Below, one piece after another: positions 42,230 through 51,516 of a DNA stretch of 64,000 nt (position 1 is its first letter; each line of letters begins with the position of its first letter). Source of the stretch: Mesorhizobium_K sp040049215 (GTDB lineage: Bacteria > Pseudomonadota > Alphaproteobacteria > Rhizobiales > Rhizobiaceae). The DNA lies in assembly GCF_040049215.1 (NCBI RefSeq), contig NZ_JBDZDN010000001.1, positions 124,001 to 188,000 on the forward strand, written 5' to 3'. The notes below the pieces were generated by a model. The model saw only the letters and a list, made by a program, of their open reading frames with translations, ran no database searches and had not been told where the DNA came from. Both the position numbers and the translations under genes were made by a program.

Positions 42230-42340
42230 TAGAGAGAACCGCTATCAGGTCAGCGCTAAGAAACGGCCAAGAGACAGGGTAAGCAATCTGCCAAAGGGCA
42301 GCGTAAACAGAGAGTTAGCGAAGCGACCCTGCGTTAACCA

Positions 42341-44257
42341 TCAAGCGGTGGCGGCTTGATCGGCGACGCGGCCAAGCGTGGCAAAGACGGTCCTGACGAT
42401 TCCTGTCGAGTCCAGGCCGGCATCGACATACATCTTCTCGGGTTTGGCGTGGTCGGTGAAGGCGTCGGGCAGCACAAGCGGGCGCACCTTGAGACCGGTT
42501 TCCAGCAGGCCCTGATGGGCAAGGAAATGCAGCACCTGGGCGGCGAAGCCGCCGATTGCGCCCTCCTCCACCGTGATCAGCACCTCATGTCCGCGGGCAA
42601 GACGTCGGACAAGATCCTCGTCCAGCGGCTTGGCGAAACGCGCATCGGCAACCGTGGTCGAAAGGCCGGCGGCGGAAAGCTCTTCCGCCGCGAGCAGGCA
42701 ATCCTGCAGCCGCGTGCCGAAGGAGAGCAGCGCAACCTTGCTGCCTTCGCGAAGCACGCGACCCCTGCCGATTTCGAGCACCGAGCCGCGCTCGGGCATG
42801 TCGACGCCGACGCCGTTGCCGCGCGGATAGCGGAAGGCGATCGGACCTTCGTCATACTCGGCGGCCGTTCGCACCATGTGGCGCAGCTCCGCCTCGTCGC
42901 CCGCCGCCATCACCACCATGCCGGGCAGGGAAGCCAGGAAGGTGGTGTCGAAGGCGCCGCAATGGGTCGGGCCGTCGGCGCCGACGAAGCCGGCGCGGTC
43001 GATGGGGAAACGCACCGGCAGCCTCTGGATCGCAACGTCGTGAACGATCTGGTCGTAGCCGCGCTGCAGGAAGGTCGAATAGATGGCCGCGAAGGGCTTC
43101 AGCCCCTCGGACGCGAGGCCGGCGGCGAAGGTGACGGCGTGCTGCTCGGCAATGCCGACATCGAAGGTGCGCGACGGGAAAATCTCGCCGAACAGATCGA
43201 GCCCGGTGCCGGACGGCATGGCGGCGGTAATCGCAACGATCCTGTCGTCACGCGCGGCCTCGTCGATCAGGCTGTCGGCAAAGATTTTCGTGTAGGCGGG
43301 CGCGTTGGCCGGCGGCTTGGCCTGCGCGCCGGTGATGACGTCGAACTTGTTTACGCCGTGATATTTGTCGCTCGCCGCCTCCGCCGGAGCATAACCCTTG
43401 CCCTTCTGGGTGACGACGTGGATGAGCACCGGCCCGTCGATCGTATCGCGAACGTTCTTCAACACAGGCAGCAGGTGTTCGAGATTGTGGCCGTCGATCG
43501 GGCCGACATAATAGAAGCCGAGTTCCTCGAACAGCGTGCCGCCGGTCCAGAAGCCGCGCGCAAATTCCTCGGAACGGCGTGCCTTCTCCTGCCAGAATTT
43601 CGGCAGCTTCCTGGCCAGCTGCTTGGCCGTCTCACGCATCGACCGGTAGGCGCGGCCGGAGACGAGCCGGGCAAGGTAGGCGCTCATCGCGCCGGCCGGC
43701 GGGGCGATCGACATGTCGTTGTCGTTGAGGATGACGATCAGCCGCGCGTCGAGCGCGCCGGCATTGTTCATCGCCTCGTAGGCCATTCCGGCCGACATCG
43801 CGCCATCCCCGATGACGGCGATGACATTGTTATTGCCGTGCTTGAGATCGCGTGCGACCGCCATGCCGAGGCCGGCGGAGATCGAGGTCGACGAATGTGC
43901 GGCGCCGAACGGGTCGTATTCGCTTTCGGCCCGCTTGGTGAAGCCCGAGAGCCCATCCTCGGCGCGCAGCGTGCGGATGCGGTCGCGGCGGCCGGTGAGT
44001 ATCTTGTGCGGATAGGCCTGGTGGCCGACGTCCCAGATCAGCCGGTCATCAGGCGTATCGAAAACATGGTGCAGCGCGACCGTGAGCTCTACGACGCCGA
44101 GCCCGGCGCCGAGATGGCCGCCGGTCAGCGACACGGCGTCGATCAGCTCGGCGCGCAGCTCGTCGGCAAGCTGGGGCAGGTCGCTTTCGGGCAGGAGGCG
44201 GAGGTCCGCGGGAACCTTCACCTTGTCGAGCAGCGGGGTTTGCGGTCTGGAGTTCAC
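42341..44257 (-). CDS. dxs: 1-deoxy-D-xylulose-5-phosphate synthase
   Basis: A 638-residue transketolase-like enzyme, first step of the MEP isoprenoid pathway and source of thiamine and pyridoxal precursors. The thiamine-diphosphate site is GDGAMSAGMAYEAMNNAG with NDNDMSIAPP; the catalytic His region is IWDVGHQAYPHK and the pyrimidine-binding Glu is in VGIAEQHAVTFAAG. I chose GTG at 44257 because AAAAAGG lies 12 nt upstream; TTG at 44269 is too close to that site. Confidence 0.96.
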   Translation of the reverse strand: MNSRPQTPLLDKVKVPADLRLLPESDLPQLADELRAELIDAVSLTGGHLGAGLGVVELTVALHHVFDTPDDRLIWDVGHQAYPHKILTGRRDRIRTLRAEDGLSGFTKRAESEYDPFGAAHSSTSISAGLGMAVARDLKHGNNNVIAVIGDGAMSAGMAYEAMNNAGALDARLIVILNDNDMSIAPPAGAMSAYLARLVSGRAYRSMRETAKQLARKLPKFWQEKARRSEEFARGFWTGGTLFEELGFYYVGPIDGHNLEHLLPVLKNVRDTIDGPVLIHVVTQKGKGYAPAEAASDKYHGVNKFDVITGAQAKPPANAPAYTKIFADSLIDEAARDDRIVAITAAMPSGTGLDLFGEIFPSRTFDVGIAEQHAVTFAAGLASEGLKPFAAIYSTFLQRGYDQIVHDVAIQRLPVRFPIDRAGFVGADGPTHCGAFDTTFLASLPGMVVMAAGDEAELRHMVRTAAEYDEGPIAFRYPRGNGVGVDMPERGSVLEIGRGRVLREGSKVALLSFGTRLQDCLLAAEELSAAGLSTTVADARFAKPLDEDLVRRLARGHEVLITVEEGAIGGFAAQVLHFLAHQGLLETGLKVRPLVLPDAFTDHAKPEKMYVDAGLDSTGIVRTVFATLGRVADQAATA

Positions 44258-44365
44258 TCGGTCGGGCAACCTTTTTCGATGACAATCCTGGCGCTGATAG
44301 CCTTGCGGCGCATTTCCGACCGAATAGGGGCGCAGCGGCCGAAAGTAAATGCGCCCAAGGCCTGC

Positions 44366-45286
44366 TCAGCCCTCGGGGAGAGGAATGAACTCCTTGTCGT
44401 CGCCGGGGACGATGTCGAAACGGCCGGTCTTCCATTCCTCCTTGGCCTGCTCGATGCGTTCCTTCGAGGAGGAGACGAAATTCCACCAGATGTAGCGTTG
44501 CGAGCCGAGCGATGCGCCGCCGAAGAGCATGAAATGCGCGCCCGCCTCCGACGAAACGACGATCTCGTCGCCGGGCCTGAAGACCAGCAGGCGGTTATCC
44601 GGAAAGCTGTCGCCGGAGATGGTGACGGTGCCTTCCAGCGTGTAGATGGCTCGCTCCTCGGCATTGGCGGGGATCCTGATGCTTGCGCCAGGCTTCAGCC
44701 TGATGTCGGCATAGAGCGTGTCGGAAGCAGCGCGGACCGGCGATTTCAGTCCATCGAATGCGCCGATGACGACGCGGCCGGATGCGCCGCCGTCGTCGAA
44801 TTCGGGCAGTTCATCGCGCGCGGTGTTTTCGAACAGCGGCGCGACCTCCTCCTTGCCGTCGGGCAGCGCCAGCCAGGTCTGCAGGCCGGAGACCGACATC
44901 GGCGCCCCGCGCAATTCCTGCGGCGTACGCTCGGAGTGGACGATGCCGCGGCCGGCGGTCATCAGGTTCACGTCGCCCGGCGCAATGACCATCTCGGTGC
45001 CTAGCGAATCGCGGTGCCTGATCTTGCCGTCGAACAGATAGGTCACGGTGGCGAGCCCGATGTGCGGATGCGGGCGCACGTCGAGCGCCTGCCCTGCCCT
45101 CAGGATCGCCGGCCCCATGCGGTCAAAAAAGATGAAGGGGCCAACCAGCCGGCGCTTGGCGGTGGGCAGCGCGCGGCGCACCTCGAAGCCGCCAATGTCC
45201 TTGGCGCTCGGGATGACCATCAGTTCGATGGCGTCGCAGGCGAACTTGTCGCCGATTTCGGGGTCGGTTCCGGGGAAGAAGCTCAT
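44366..45286 (-). CDS. pirin-family protein
   Basis: A 306-residue bicupin of the pirin family. Metal ligands of the N-terminal cupin are visible in VRPHPHIGLATVTYLFDG (two His), with a third His in TAGRGIVHSERTP. The C-terminal pirin domain contains LEGTVTISGDSFPDNRLLVF. Some bacterial pirins act as quercetin 2,3-dioxygenases or regulate pyruvate metabolism; the role here is not known. It lies between dxs and the VapBC-type pair. Confidence 0.92.
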   Translation of the reverse strand: MSFFPGTDPEIGDKFACDAIELMVIPSAKDIGGFEVRRALPTAKRRLVGPFIFFDRMGPAILRAGQALDVRPHPHIGLATVTYLFDGKIRHRDSLGTEMVIAPGDVNLMTAGRGIVHSERTPQELRGAPMSVSGLQTWLALPDGKEEVAPLFENTARDELPEFDDGGASGRVVIGAFDGLKSPVRAASDTLYADIRLKPGASIRIPANAEERAIYTLEGTVTISGDSFPDNRLLVFRPGDEIVVSSEAGAHFMLFGGASLGSQRYIWWNFVSSSKERIEQAKEEWKTGRFDIVPGDDKEFIPLPEG

Positions 45287-45301
45287 GGTGGCCTCGCTGC
45301 G

Positions 45302-45694
45302 CTACGACCAAGTCAGAAGCGCGACATCGTAGCGCGACAAATGCCGGTCGTAAGTCACGAATTGCATGTTCTCCATGATTGCCTGTGCCAGCATCAGCCG
45401 ATCGAACGGATCGGAATGGATTAGCGGAAGGCGCTCCACGAAGGCGGCATGGGCTGCGGTGACGGGAAGCAAGCTGAAATTGGCCGCTTCAAATTCGGCG
45501 ATCGCCTGATGTCCCGACAAGGGCGGAGCGTCCGGTCGACCGAGTTGATGCTTGATGGCGATTTCCCATATCGCGACGACGGAGACAAAGACGTGCGGAT
45601 AGGCGATCTTGATGTCGGAAAGCAGCTCTCGGGGAATCCGCTCAGGCGTGTTCGTCATCCAGACCGCAACATGCGTGTCCAGCAGGAGTTTCAC
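45302..45694 (-). CDS. PIN-domain toxin, VapC type
   Basis: A 130-residue PIN ribonuclease. The acidic site is intact: Asp in KLLLDTHVAVW (residue 6), Glu in VVAIWEIAIKHQLG, Asp pair in SDPFDRLMLAQA, and Asp in VTYDRHLSRYDV. WEIAIK and HSDPFDR are typical of the PIN-family toxins that pair with Phd/YefM antitoxins. It overlaps the antitoxin stop by ATGA, so the pair is translated together. Confidence 0.93.
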   Translation of the reverse strand: MKLLLDTHVAVWMTNTPERIPRELLSDIKIAYPHVFVSVVAIWEIAIKHQLGRPDAPPLSGHQAIAEFEAANFSLLPVTAAHAAFVERLPLIHSDPFDRLMLAQAIMENMQFVTYDRHLSRYDVALLTWS

Positions 45695-45945
45695 TTCTCC
45701 TTGCCGAGGAACATTTTCTCGACCTCAGCGTCCAGGGCCTGAAATGCCTCATAGTTGAGCGGCGGATATTTGCCTCGCGCCAGACCCAGCCGCAGTTTCT
45801 TCTTCGGCGCCGCACCTAGCGGCACAAGCTTGGCCGCCGGCTTGCCGTTGCGGGCGATGATGATTTCGCTTTCCGCCCCGCTCTCCACTGCTTCCACGAG
45901 TTTCGACAGGGAAGTCTTGGCTTCCAGCATGTTGACCGTAGTCAT
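45691..45945 (-). CDS. Phd/YefM-type antitoxin
   Basis: An 84-residue antitoxin. The N-terminal DNA-binding part (TVNMLEAKTSLSKLVEAVESG, then EIIIARNGKPAAKLVPL) is the Phd/YefM pattern; the C-terminal YEAFQALDAEVEKMFLG tail should wrap the PIN toxin. I chose the ATG at 45945, since AAGGA is 8 nt upstream; an ATG three codons earlier lies against that site. Operator-like repeats lie directly upstream. Confidence 0.9.
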   Translation of the reverse strand: MTTVNMLEAKTSLSKLVEAVESGAESEIIIARNGKPAAKLVPLGAAPKKKLRLGLARGKYPPLNYEAFQALDAEVEKMFLGKEK

Positions 45946-45955
45946 TTCAGGCATC

Positions 45956-45975
45956 CTTAGCTAAGTCTGGCTAAG
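45956..45975. promoter_or_regulatory. toxin-antitoxin operator
   Basis: A palindrome CTTAG/CTAAG (45956-45965) and a further GCTAAG at 45970-45975, exactly 10 bp (one helix turn) after the first GCTAAG at 45960-45965. It covers the likely promoter of the antitoxin gene, as expected for autoregulation by the antitoxin or the complex. Confidence 0.6.
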
Positions 45976-45997
45976 ATAGATCAGGGCAGCCGGAAAT

Positions 45998-46264
45998 TCA
46001 AGCAAAACGGATCAGCGTGCGGGCGCGCGCCTTGGCGGCTTCCTCTTCGCGGTTCTTCGGCGGCTGCGTGGTTTCCATGGAATCGATCAGTTCGCGGACG
46101 TTAGCTGCGATGGCATCGACGGCACGATGGAAAGCAGCTTCGTTACGCTGAGACGGCTTGGTGGAGCCGCTGATCTTGCGCACGAACTGAAGGGCAGCGT
46201 TGCGCACCTCGTCATCCGTGGCGGGCGGCTCGAAATTGAAAAGCTGTCTGATGTTGCGGCACAT
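45998..46264 (-). CDS. DUF2277 protein
   Basis: An 88-residue DUF2277 protein: MCRNIRQLFNFEPPATDDEV at the start and ALQFVRKISGSTKPSQRNEAAF are the family hallmarks. Small, soluble, helical, of unknown function. It lies between the toxin-antitoxin pair and xseB in the same direction. Confidence 0.92.
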   Translation of the reverse strand: MCRNIRQLFNFEPPATDDEVRNAALQFVRKISGSTKPSQRNEAAFHRAVDAIAANVRELIDSMETTQPPKNREEEAAKARARTLIRFA

Positions 46265-46294
46265 AGTGGCCTCCCAGATCAGTATAGATTGCCC

Positions 46295-46546
46295 TCACTC
46301 AGCGTCGAGCGGCTCGGCGCCGACGGGCTTGCCGTCGCGCGACAGGCGGATCTTCTCGACCTTGTCCTCGGCCGACTTGAGCAGGCGGTCGCAATGGGCC
46401 TTCAGCGCCTCGCCGCGCTCGTAGATGCGGATCGACTGGTCGAGCGGCACGTCGCCGCGTTCGAGGTCGTCGACGATGCGCTCCAGCGCCTCAAGCGCCT
46501 GCTCGAAACTCATCGCCTTGATGTCTTCGTTCGGCTCGTCGGCCAT
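46295..46546 (-). CDS. xseB: exodeoxyribonuclease VII small subunit
   Basis: An 83-residue XseB, which with XseA degrades single-stranded DNA. The pattern SFEQALEALERIVDDLERGDVPLDQSI then YERGEALKAHCDRLLKSAEDKVEKI is diagnostic. It follows the HDAC-family gene by 3 bp. In related genomes dxs follows directly; here DUF2277, the VapBC-type pair and pirin lie between. Confidence 0.95.
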   Translation of the reverse strand: MADEPNEDIKAMSFEQALEALERIVDDLERGDVPLDQSIRIYERGEALKAHCDRLLKSAEDKVEKIRLSRDGKPVGAEPLDAE

Positions 46547-46549
46547 GCT

Positions 46550-47476
<927 letters not shown>

Positions 47477-47537
47477 GACCCGATATAGGCTCCAAGCGAC
47501 GTGTTTTCCACGCCCGGCTCATGCAGGGCGCAGATGT

Positions 47538-48536
47538 TCACAGGCTTTGGGAGCTTTGCCTGCTGCCGGGAGCGCCGCCCCAGCGCGAACCGCCGACCGA
47601 CGCCAGCGCGCGGTCCTTGAGCTCGCGGAAATGCTTGGAGGTCTCGGCGAGCCGCATGTCCCAGGCGGGGTCAGGCACCTGGCCTTCGATCTTCTTGAAA
47701 TAGACCTGCATGAGCGCCGCGACGACGAAAGGCTCGATGAAAGCCGAGATGAAGGCCCAGGCGAAGACGATGGCGAACACGAAAGCCCAGCCGGCGAGCT
47801 CGCCCGGCATGGCGTAGAGGATGGCGCCGGCGGGCGCCAGCGTGAGGAAGAAGACGACGATTCCGAGCACCCAGGTCATGACGGTGAGCCAGATCGCGTT
47901 CTTGAGCATGGTCTTCGCATTCTGCGCGTAGAGCACCACGCCCTGGCGTCCAGTCTCGAAGGGGGCAGTGCTCCGCACGCGAATGTTGTAAGCCAGGATG
48001 ATCTCGTCGACATAGGTGAGCGACATGCGGATGACCGCGTCGACGAATTTCGCCAGCCCCTGAAGGCCCGGGATCGGCAGGAATGCGGCGACGCCGCCGA
48101 TCAAGCCGGTGATGACGCGCACGACGCCCTTGATGAGCTGGTCGAGCACGAAAAGCACGTTAGCCTCGGCGAAACGCTCGCGCACGACGCCTTGCGCGTA
48201 GGCGATCTGGCCTTGCCCGCCGGGCACGTCCACTCCGTCGATCAGATGGACCATGACGGCGATGTGGCCAGCCTTGACGAGGTAGAGGATGTATTCGCGC
48301 AGCCAGTAGAACAGCATCGAGACGAGGCCGAAGCCGAAGATACCGCCCCACATGGCGAAGGTGAAAGGCCCGTCATCGCCAGCGATATGGCCGACGCCGT
48401 AGCCGATGCCGGCGCCCGCGCCGGTCGAGACGATATAGGCGACGGTGATGCTGAAATAGACGGCGATGCGCAAGATGACGAAAGGCCAGGTGCGGATGAC
48501 GATGCCGAGCGTCCTGCCGATCTCGAAGTCCCACAT
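47538..48536 (-). CDS. multi-pass membrane protein, unknown function
   Basis: A 332-residue protein with about six hydrophobic segments (for example FVILRIAVYFSITVAYIVST, MWGGIFGFGLVSMLFYWL, VLGIVVFFLTLAPAGAILYA and WAFVFAIVFAWAFISAFIE) and a soluble charged C-terminus. I recognise no named family. ATG at 48536 was chosen because the sequence WDFEIGRTLGIVIRTW begins the conserved-looking part; the frame opens at 48581. It stands alone between the HDAC-family gene and ribB. Confidence 0.8.
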   Translation of the reverse strand: MWDFEIGRTLGIVIRTWPFVILRIAVYFSITVAYIVSTGAGAGIGYGVGHIAGDDGPFTFAMWGGIFGFGLVSMLFYWLREYILYLVKAGHIAVMVHLIDGVDVPGGQGQIAYAQGVVRERFAEANVLFVLDQLIKGVVRVITGLIGGVAAFLPIPGLQGLAKFVDAVIRMSLTYVDEIILAYNIRVRSTAPFETGRQGVVLYAQNAKTMLKNAIWLTVMTWVLGIVVFFLTLAPAGAILYAMPGELAGWAFVFAIVFAWAFISAFIEPFVVAALMQVYFKKIEGQVPDPAWDMRLAETSKHFRELKDRALASVGGSRWGGAPGSRQSSQSL

Positions 48537-48646
48537 GCCGAATCGCCCCCGATTGCGCAAAGTTCCGGCAGTATAACCCAAGCCGCCCGGCTTGTTGCGT
48601 CCGGGCGGATGATCAGGCGGACTTGTCCTTCAGCAGCCCATCTGCG

Positions 48647-49741
48647 TCAGATGATCTCGGTGGCGGCTATCAGGATGCCGAACCCCTCGAGGCCGACATA
48701 ATGGCGTTCGCGCGTGGTGAGAAGGCGGATCGATGAGATGCCAAGATCCTTCAGTATCTGGGCTCCGAGGCCGATCTCGCGCCATTCGCTCTCGCGCCGC
48801 CGCGCCTCGTCGTGACCCTCGCCCTGCGCCGGGCGATTGCGGTCGCGATGGCCGACGCCGACGGAGCCTTCGCGCAGATAGACGATGACGCCGCGCCGGT
48901 TCTCGCCCATCGTCTTCATGATGTCGTCAAGGCGATGGCCGGTGCCGAAAACATCGCGCACCACTTCTTCCGGATGCAGGCGGACCGGCACGTCCTCGCC
49001 ATCGCGGATGTCGCCGAAGACGACGGCGAGATGCTGCATGGGATCCCAGGGCAGCGTGTAGGCATAGGCCTTTGCCTTGCCGCCGGGCGTATCGAGATCG
49101 AAGCATTCGACGCGTTCGATCAGCGTCTCCTGGCGCTGGCGATAGGCGATGAGGTCGGCAACCGACACGCGCTTCAGTCCGTTCTTTTCGGCGAAAGCGG
49201 TAACCTGCGGGCCGCGCATGACGCTGCCGTCGTCGTTGACCAGTTCGCAGATGACGCCGACCTGCGGCAGGCCGGCGAGCTTGCAGAGGTCGACCGCGGC
49301 TTCGGTATGGCCGGAGCGCATCAGCACGCCGCCCTCGCGCGCGATCAGCGGGAAGATGTGGCCGGGCCGCGTGAAATCGGCAGCGCCGACGTTGCCGTTG
49401 GCGAGGTTGCGCACGGTCAGCGTGCGATCGTCGGCCGAAATGCCTGTCGTGGTGCCGTGCTTGAAATCGACGCTGACGGTGAAAGCCGTGGTGTGGGCGG
49501 AATCGTTGTCGGCGACCATCGGGGCAAGGTTCAGCCGCTTGGCATCGGCGCGGGTCATCGGCGCGCAGACGATGCCGGAGGTGTGGCGCACGATGAAGGC
49601 CATCTTCTCGGGCGTGCAGTGGACGGCGGCGACGATCAGATCGCCCTCGTTCTCGCGGCCGTCATCGTCCATGACGACGACGATTTCGCCACGCTCGAAC
49701 GCGCGCAGGGCTTCGACGACTTTCTTCTGATCGTAAGGCAT
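48647..49741 (-). CDS. ribB: 3,4-dihydroxy-2-butanone 4-phosphate synthase with degenerate GTP cyclohydrolase II domain
   Basis: A 364-residue RibBA-like protein. The N-terminal DHBP synthase (about residues 1-205) is complete: VVVMDDDGRENEGDLIVAA, the HTSGIVCAP Cys, RPGHIFPLIAREGGVLMRSGHTEAAVDL. The C-terminal half has the GCHII layout (VRLHPEEVVRDVFGTG and MGENRRGVIVYLRE) but lacks the three zinc-binding cysteines of RibA, so only the RibB reaction is expected; a separate ribA should exist elsewhere. Start: ATG at 49741; the GTG at 49759 is an alternative. Confidence 0.9.
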   Translation of the reverse strand: MPYDQKKVVEALRAFERGEIVVVMDDDGRENEGDLIVAAVHCTPEKMAFIVRHTSGIVCAPMTRADAKRLNLAPMVADNDSAHTTAFTVSVDFKHGTTTGISADDRTLTVRNLANGNVGAADFTRPGHIFPLIAREGGVLMRSGHTEAAVDLCKLAGLPQVGVICELVNDDGSVMRGPQVTAFAEKNGLKRVSVADLIAYRQRQETLIERVECFDLDTPGGKAKAYAYTLPWDPMQHLAVVFGDIRDGEDVPVRLHPEEVVRDVFGTGHRLDDIMKTMGENRRGVIVYLREGSVGVGHRDRNRPAQGEGHDEARRRESEWREIGLGAQILKDLGISSIRLLTTRERHYVGLEGFGILIAATEII

Positions 49742-49763
49742 GATGCTCGCTTTGCTCACTTTT

Positions 49764-49852
49764 GAGTGAGTAGGGAATAGGGAGTAGTGAATAGTGAAAA
49801 AGCCTCGATTTTCCGGCCTTCCCTACTCACTGTTCACTACTCACTATTCACT
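49764..49852. repeat. heptamer (GTGAATA) repeats forming a long hairpin
   Basis: Left array 49764-49798 has units GTGAGTA, GGGAATA, GGGAGTA, GTGAATA, GTGA. The right array 49820-49852 is the reverse complement of GTGAATA, GTGAGTA, GTGAACA, GTGAGTA, GGGA. They pair across a 21-base centre. It fills the aroC-ribB gap and reaches the aroC stop codon. Confidence 0.85.
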
Positions 49853-50943
49853 TATTTCCCCGTCTGTCCTCGATGCCGCAGATAATGGTCGGCGATGGCG
49901 CAGGCAACCATCGCCTCGCCGATCGGCACGGCGCGGATACCGACGCAGGGGTCGTGGCGGCCCTTGGTCATGACGTCAACGTCGTTGCCGTCCTGGTCGA
50001 TCGAGCGGCGCGGGGCCAGGATCGACGAGGTCGGCTTGACGGCGAAGCGCGCGACCACGTCCTGGCCGGTCGAGATGCCACCCAGAATGCCGCCGGCATT
50101 GTTGGACAGAAACACCGGCTTGCCGTCATTGCCCATGCGCATCTCGTCGGCATTCTTCTCGCCGGTGATTTTTGCCGCCTCGAAGCCGTTGCCGATCTCG
50201 ACGCCCTTGACCGCGTTGATCGACATCAGGCCGGCGGCGATATCCTGGTCGAGCTTGGCGTAGATCGGCGCGCCCAGCCCCGCCGGCACGCCCTCGGCGA
50301 CGATCTCGATGACCGCGCCGACCGAGGAGCCGGCCTTGCGAATGGCGTCGAGATATTCGGCGAAGACCGGCACAGAAGCCGGATCCGGCGTGAAGAAGGG
50401 GTTTTCCGGATCGCCGACGAAATTCCAGTTCCAGTTGGCGCGGTCGATGGCTTTCTCGCCCATCGACACCAGCGCGCCGCGCACGATCAGGCCGGGAACG
50501 ACCTTTCGCGCCAGGGCGCCAGCAGCGACACGCGCCGCAGTCTCGCGCGCCGAAGAACGGCCGCCGCCGCGATGGTCGCGGATGCCGTACTTCATCTCGT
50601 AGGTGTAGTCGGCATGGCCGGGGCGGTACTGCCTGGCGATCTCGCCATAGTCCTTGGAGCGCTGGTCGACATTCTCGATCAGCATCGAGATCGGCGTGCC
50701 GGTGGTGACCAATGCGTCGCCGTCTTCGAGCACGCCGGAGAGAATCTTCACCTCGTCGGGCTCGCGCCGCTGGGTGACGAAACGCGACTGGCCGGGCCGG
50801 CGCTTGTCGAGCTCGCGCTGGATTTCGGCTTGCGTGAAGCGGATGCCGGGCGGGCAGCCATCGACCACGCAGCCGAGCGCCGGCCCGTGGCTTTCGCCCC
50901 AGGTGGTGACCCGGAAAAGGTGCCCGAATGTGTTGTGAGACAT
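49852..50943 (-). CDS. aroC: chorismate synthase
   Basis: A 363-residue AroC that makes chorismate from EPSP using reduced FMN. Signatures: GESHGPALGCVVDGCPPGI (residues about 15-33), YRPGHADYTYEMKYGIRDHRGGGRSSARET and the C-terminal RHDPCVGIRAVPIGEAMVA. ATG at 50943 gives the standard MSHNTFGHLFRVTTWGESHG start. Together with ribB it is a core biosynthetic pair, separated by the heptamer-repeat hairpin. Confidence 0.96.
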   Translation of the reverse strand: MSHNTFGHLFRVTTWGESHGPALGCVVDGCPPGIRFTQAEIQRELDKRRPGQSRFVTQRREPDEVKILSGVLEDGDALVTTGTPISMLIENVDQRSKDYGEIARQYRPGHADYTYEMKYGIRDHRGGGRSSARETAARVAAGALARKVVPGLIVRGALVSMGEKAIDRANWNWNFVGDPENPFFTPDPASVPVFAEYLDAIRKAGSSVGAVIEIVAEGVPAGLGAPIYAKLDQDIAAGLMSINAVKGVEIGNGFEAAKITGEKNADEMRMGNDGKPVFLSNNAGGILGGISTGQDVVARFAVKPTSSILAPRRSIDQDGNDVDVMTKGRHDPCVGIRAVPIGEAMVACAIADHYLRHRGQTGK

Positions 50944-51243
50944 TGGAAGCGGTCCCGGCCGGCTTGGCATGCCGGCAACGGCAGCCTTCTATTGGCCTTT
51001 TCCGCGGCGGTCAAACCACGCCAGCCTTTGTCGCCACCCATATTGGTTACGCGGGGCCCGATCGACCACGACGCGCCGTCACCGAACTGATACCAGCGGC
51101 GGCTAAGCGTCTTAAAAGCGGCGCAGATGCAGAAGGTCGTGCAAAACGGGGTTTTAGTTTTGACACATTCGGGATGTTTCTGCTCTGCTTCGCGCCGGAC
51201 AATGCCCGCCGCGCAAAAAGCAGGACAAGATAAGAGGTTCATC
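50944..51243. other. divergent promoter region aroC / DUF1344 gene
   Basis: A 300-base stretch without a gene. A TTGACA at 51060-51065... is not present at that site; the clear TTGACA lies at 51160-51165 on the plus strand, about 79 bases before the DUF1344 start, with a weak CTCTGC at the -10 distance. Nothing else was recognised. Confidence 0.4.
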
Positions 51244-51504
51244 ATGCGTAGCCTGACAGGCGCCCTCGCCGCCGCCCTGATGTTTTCCACGACATTTTCC
51301 GGCGCCGCCTTCGCGGCCGAGGCAGAGGGCAAGATCAAGGCCGTCGACAGGGACAATCTGACCATCACGCTCGAAAACGGCAATTCCTACAAGCTTCCCG
51401 GCGAATTCGATGTCGACGCCATCCAGGAAGGCATGGACGTGCTGCTCGCCTACGACAAGGTCGGCGACCAGAACATGATCACCGACATGGAATTGTCGGA
51501 GTAG
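51244..51504 (+). CDS. DUF1344 small exported protein
   Basis: An 86-residue DUF1344 protein common in Rhizobiales. A signal peptide (MRSLTGALAAALMFSTTFSG, cleaved near AFA-AEA) is followed by a single small beta-barrel-like domain: GKIKAVDRDNLTITLENGNSY and LPGEFDVDAIQEGMDVLLAYDK. Function unknown; the fold resembles OB-like periplasmic modules. AGAGG lies about 8 nt before the ATG. Confidence 0.9.
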   Translation: MRSLTGALAAALMFSTTFSGAAFAAEAEGKIKAVDRDNLTITLENGNSYKLPGEFDVDAIQEGMDVLLAYDKVGDQNMITDMELSE

Positions 51505-51516
51505 AGGGCAGCGCCC

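Noticed and set aside
42356..45004. 882-residue plus-strand frame
   Set aside because: Antisense shadow of dxs and the pirin gene, which are both unambiguous.
48742..49900. FMN riboswitch before ribB
   Set aside because: The ribB leader is filled by heptamer repeats; none of the conserved RFN-element blocks could be seen.
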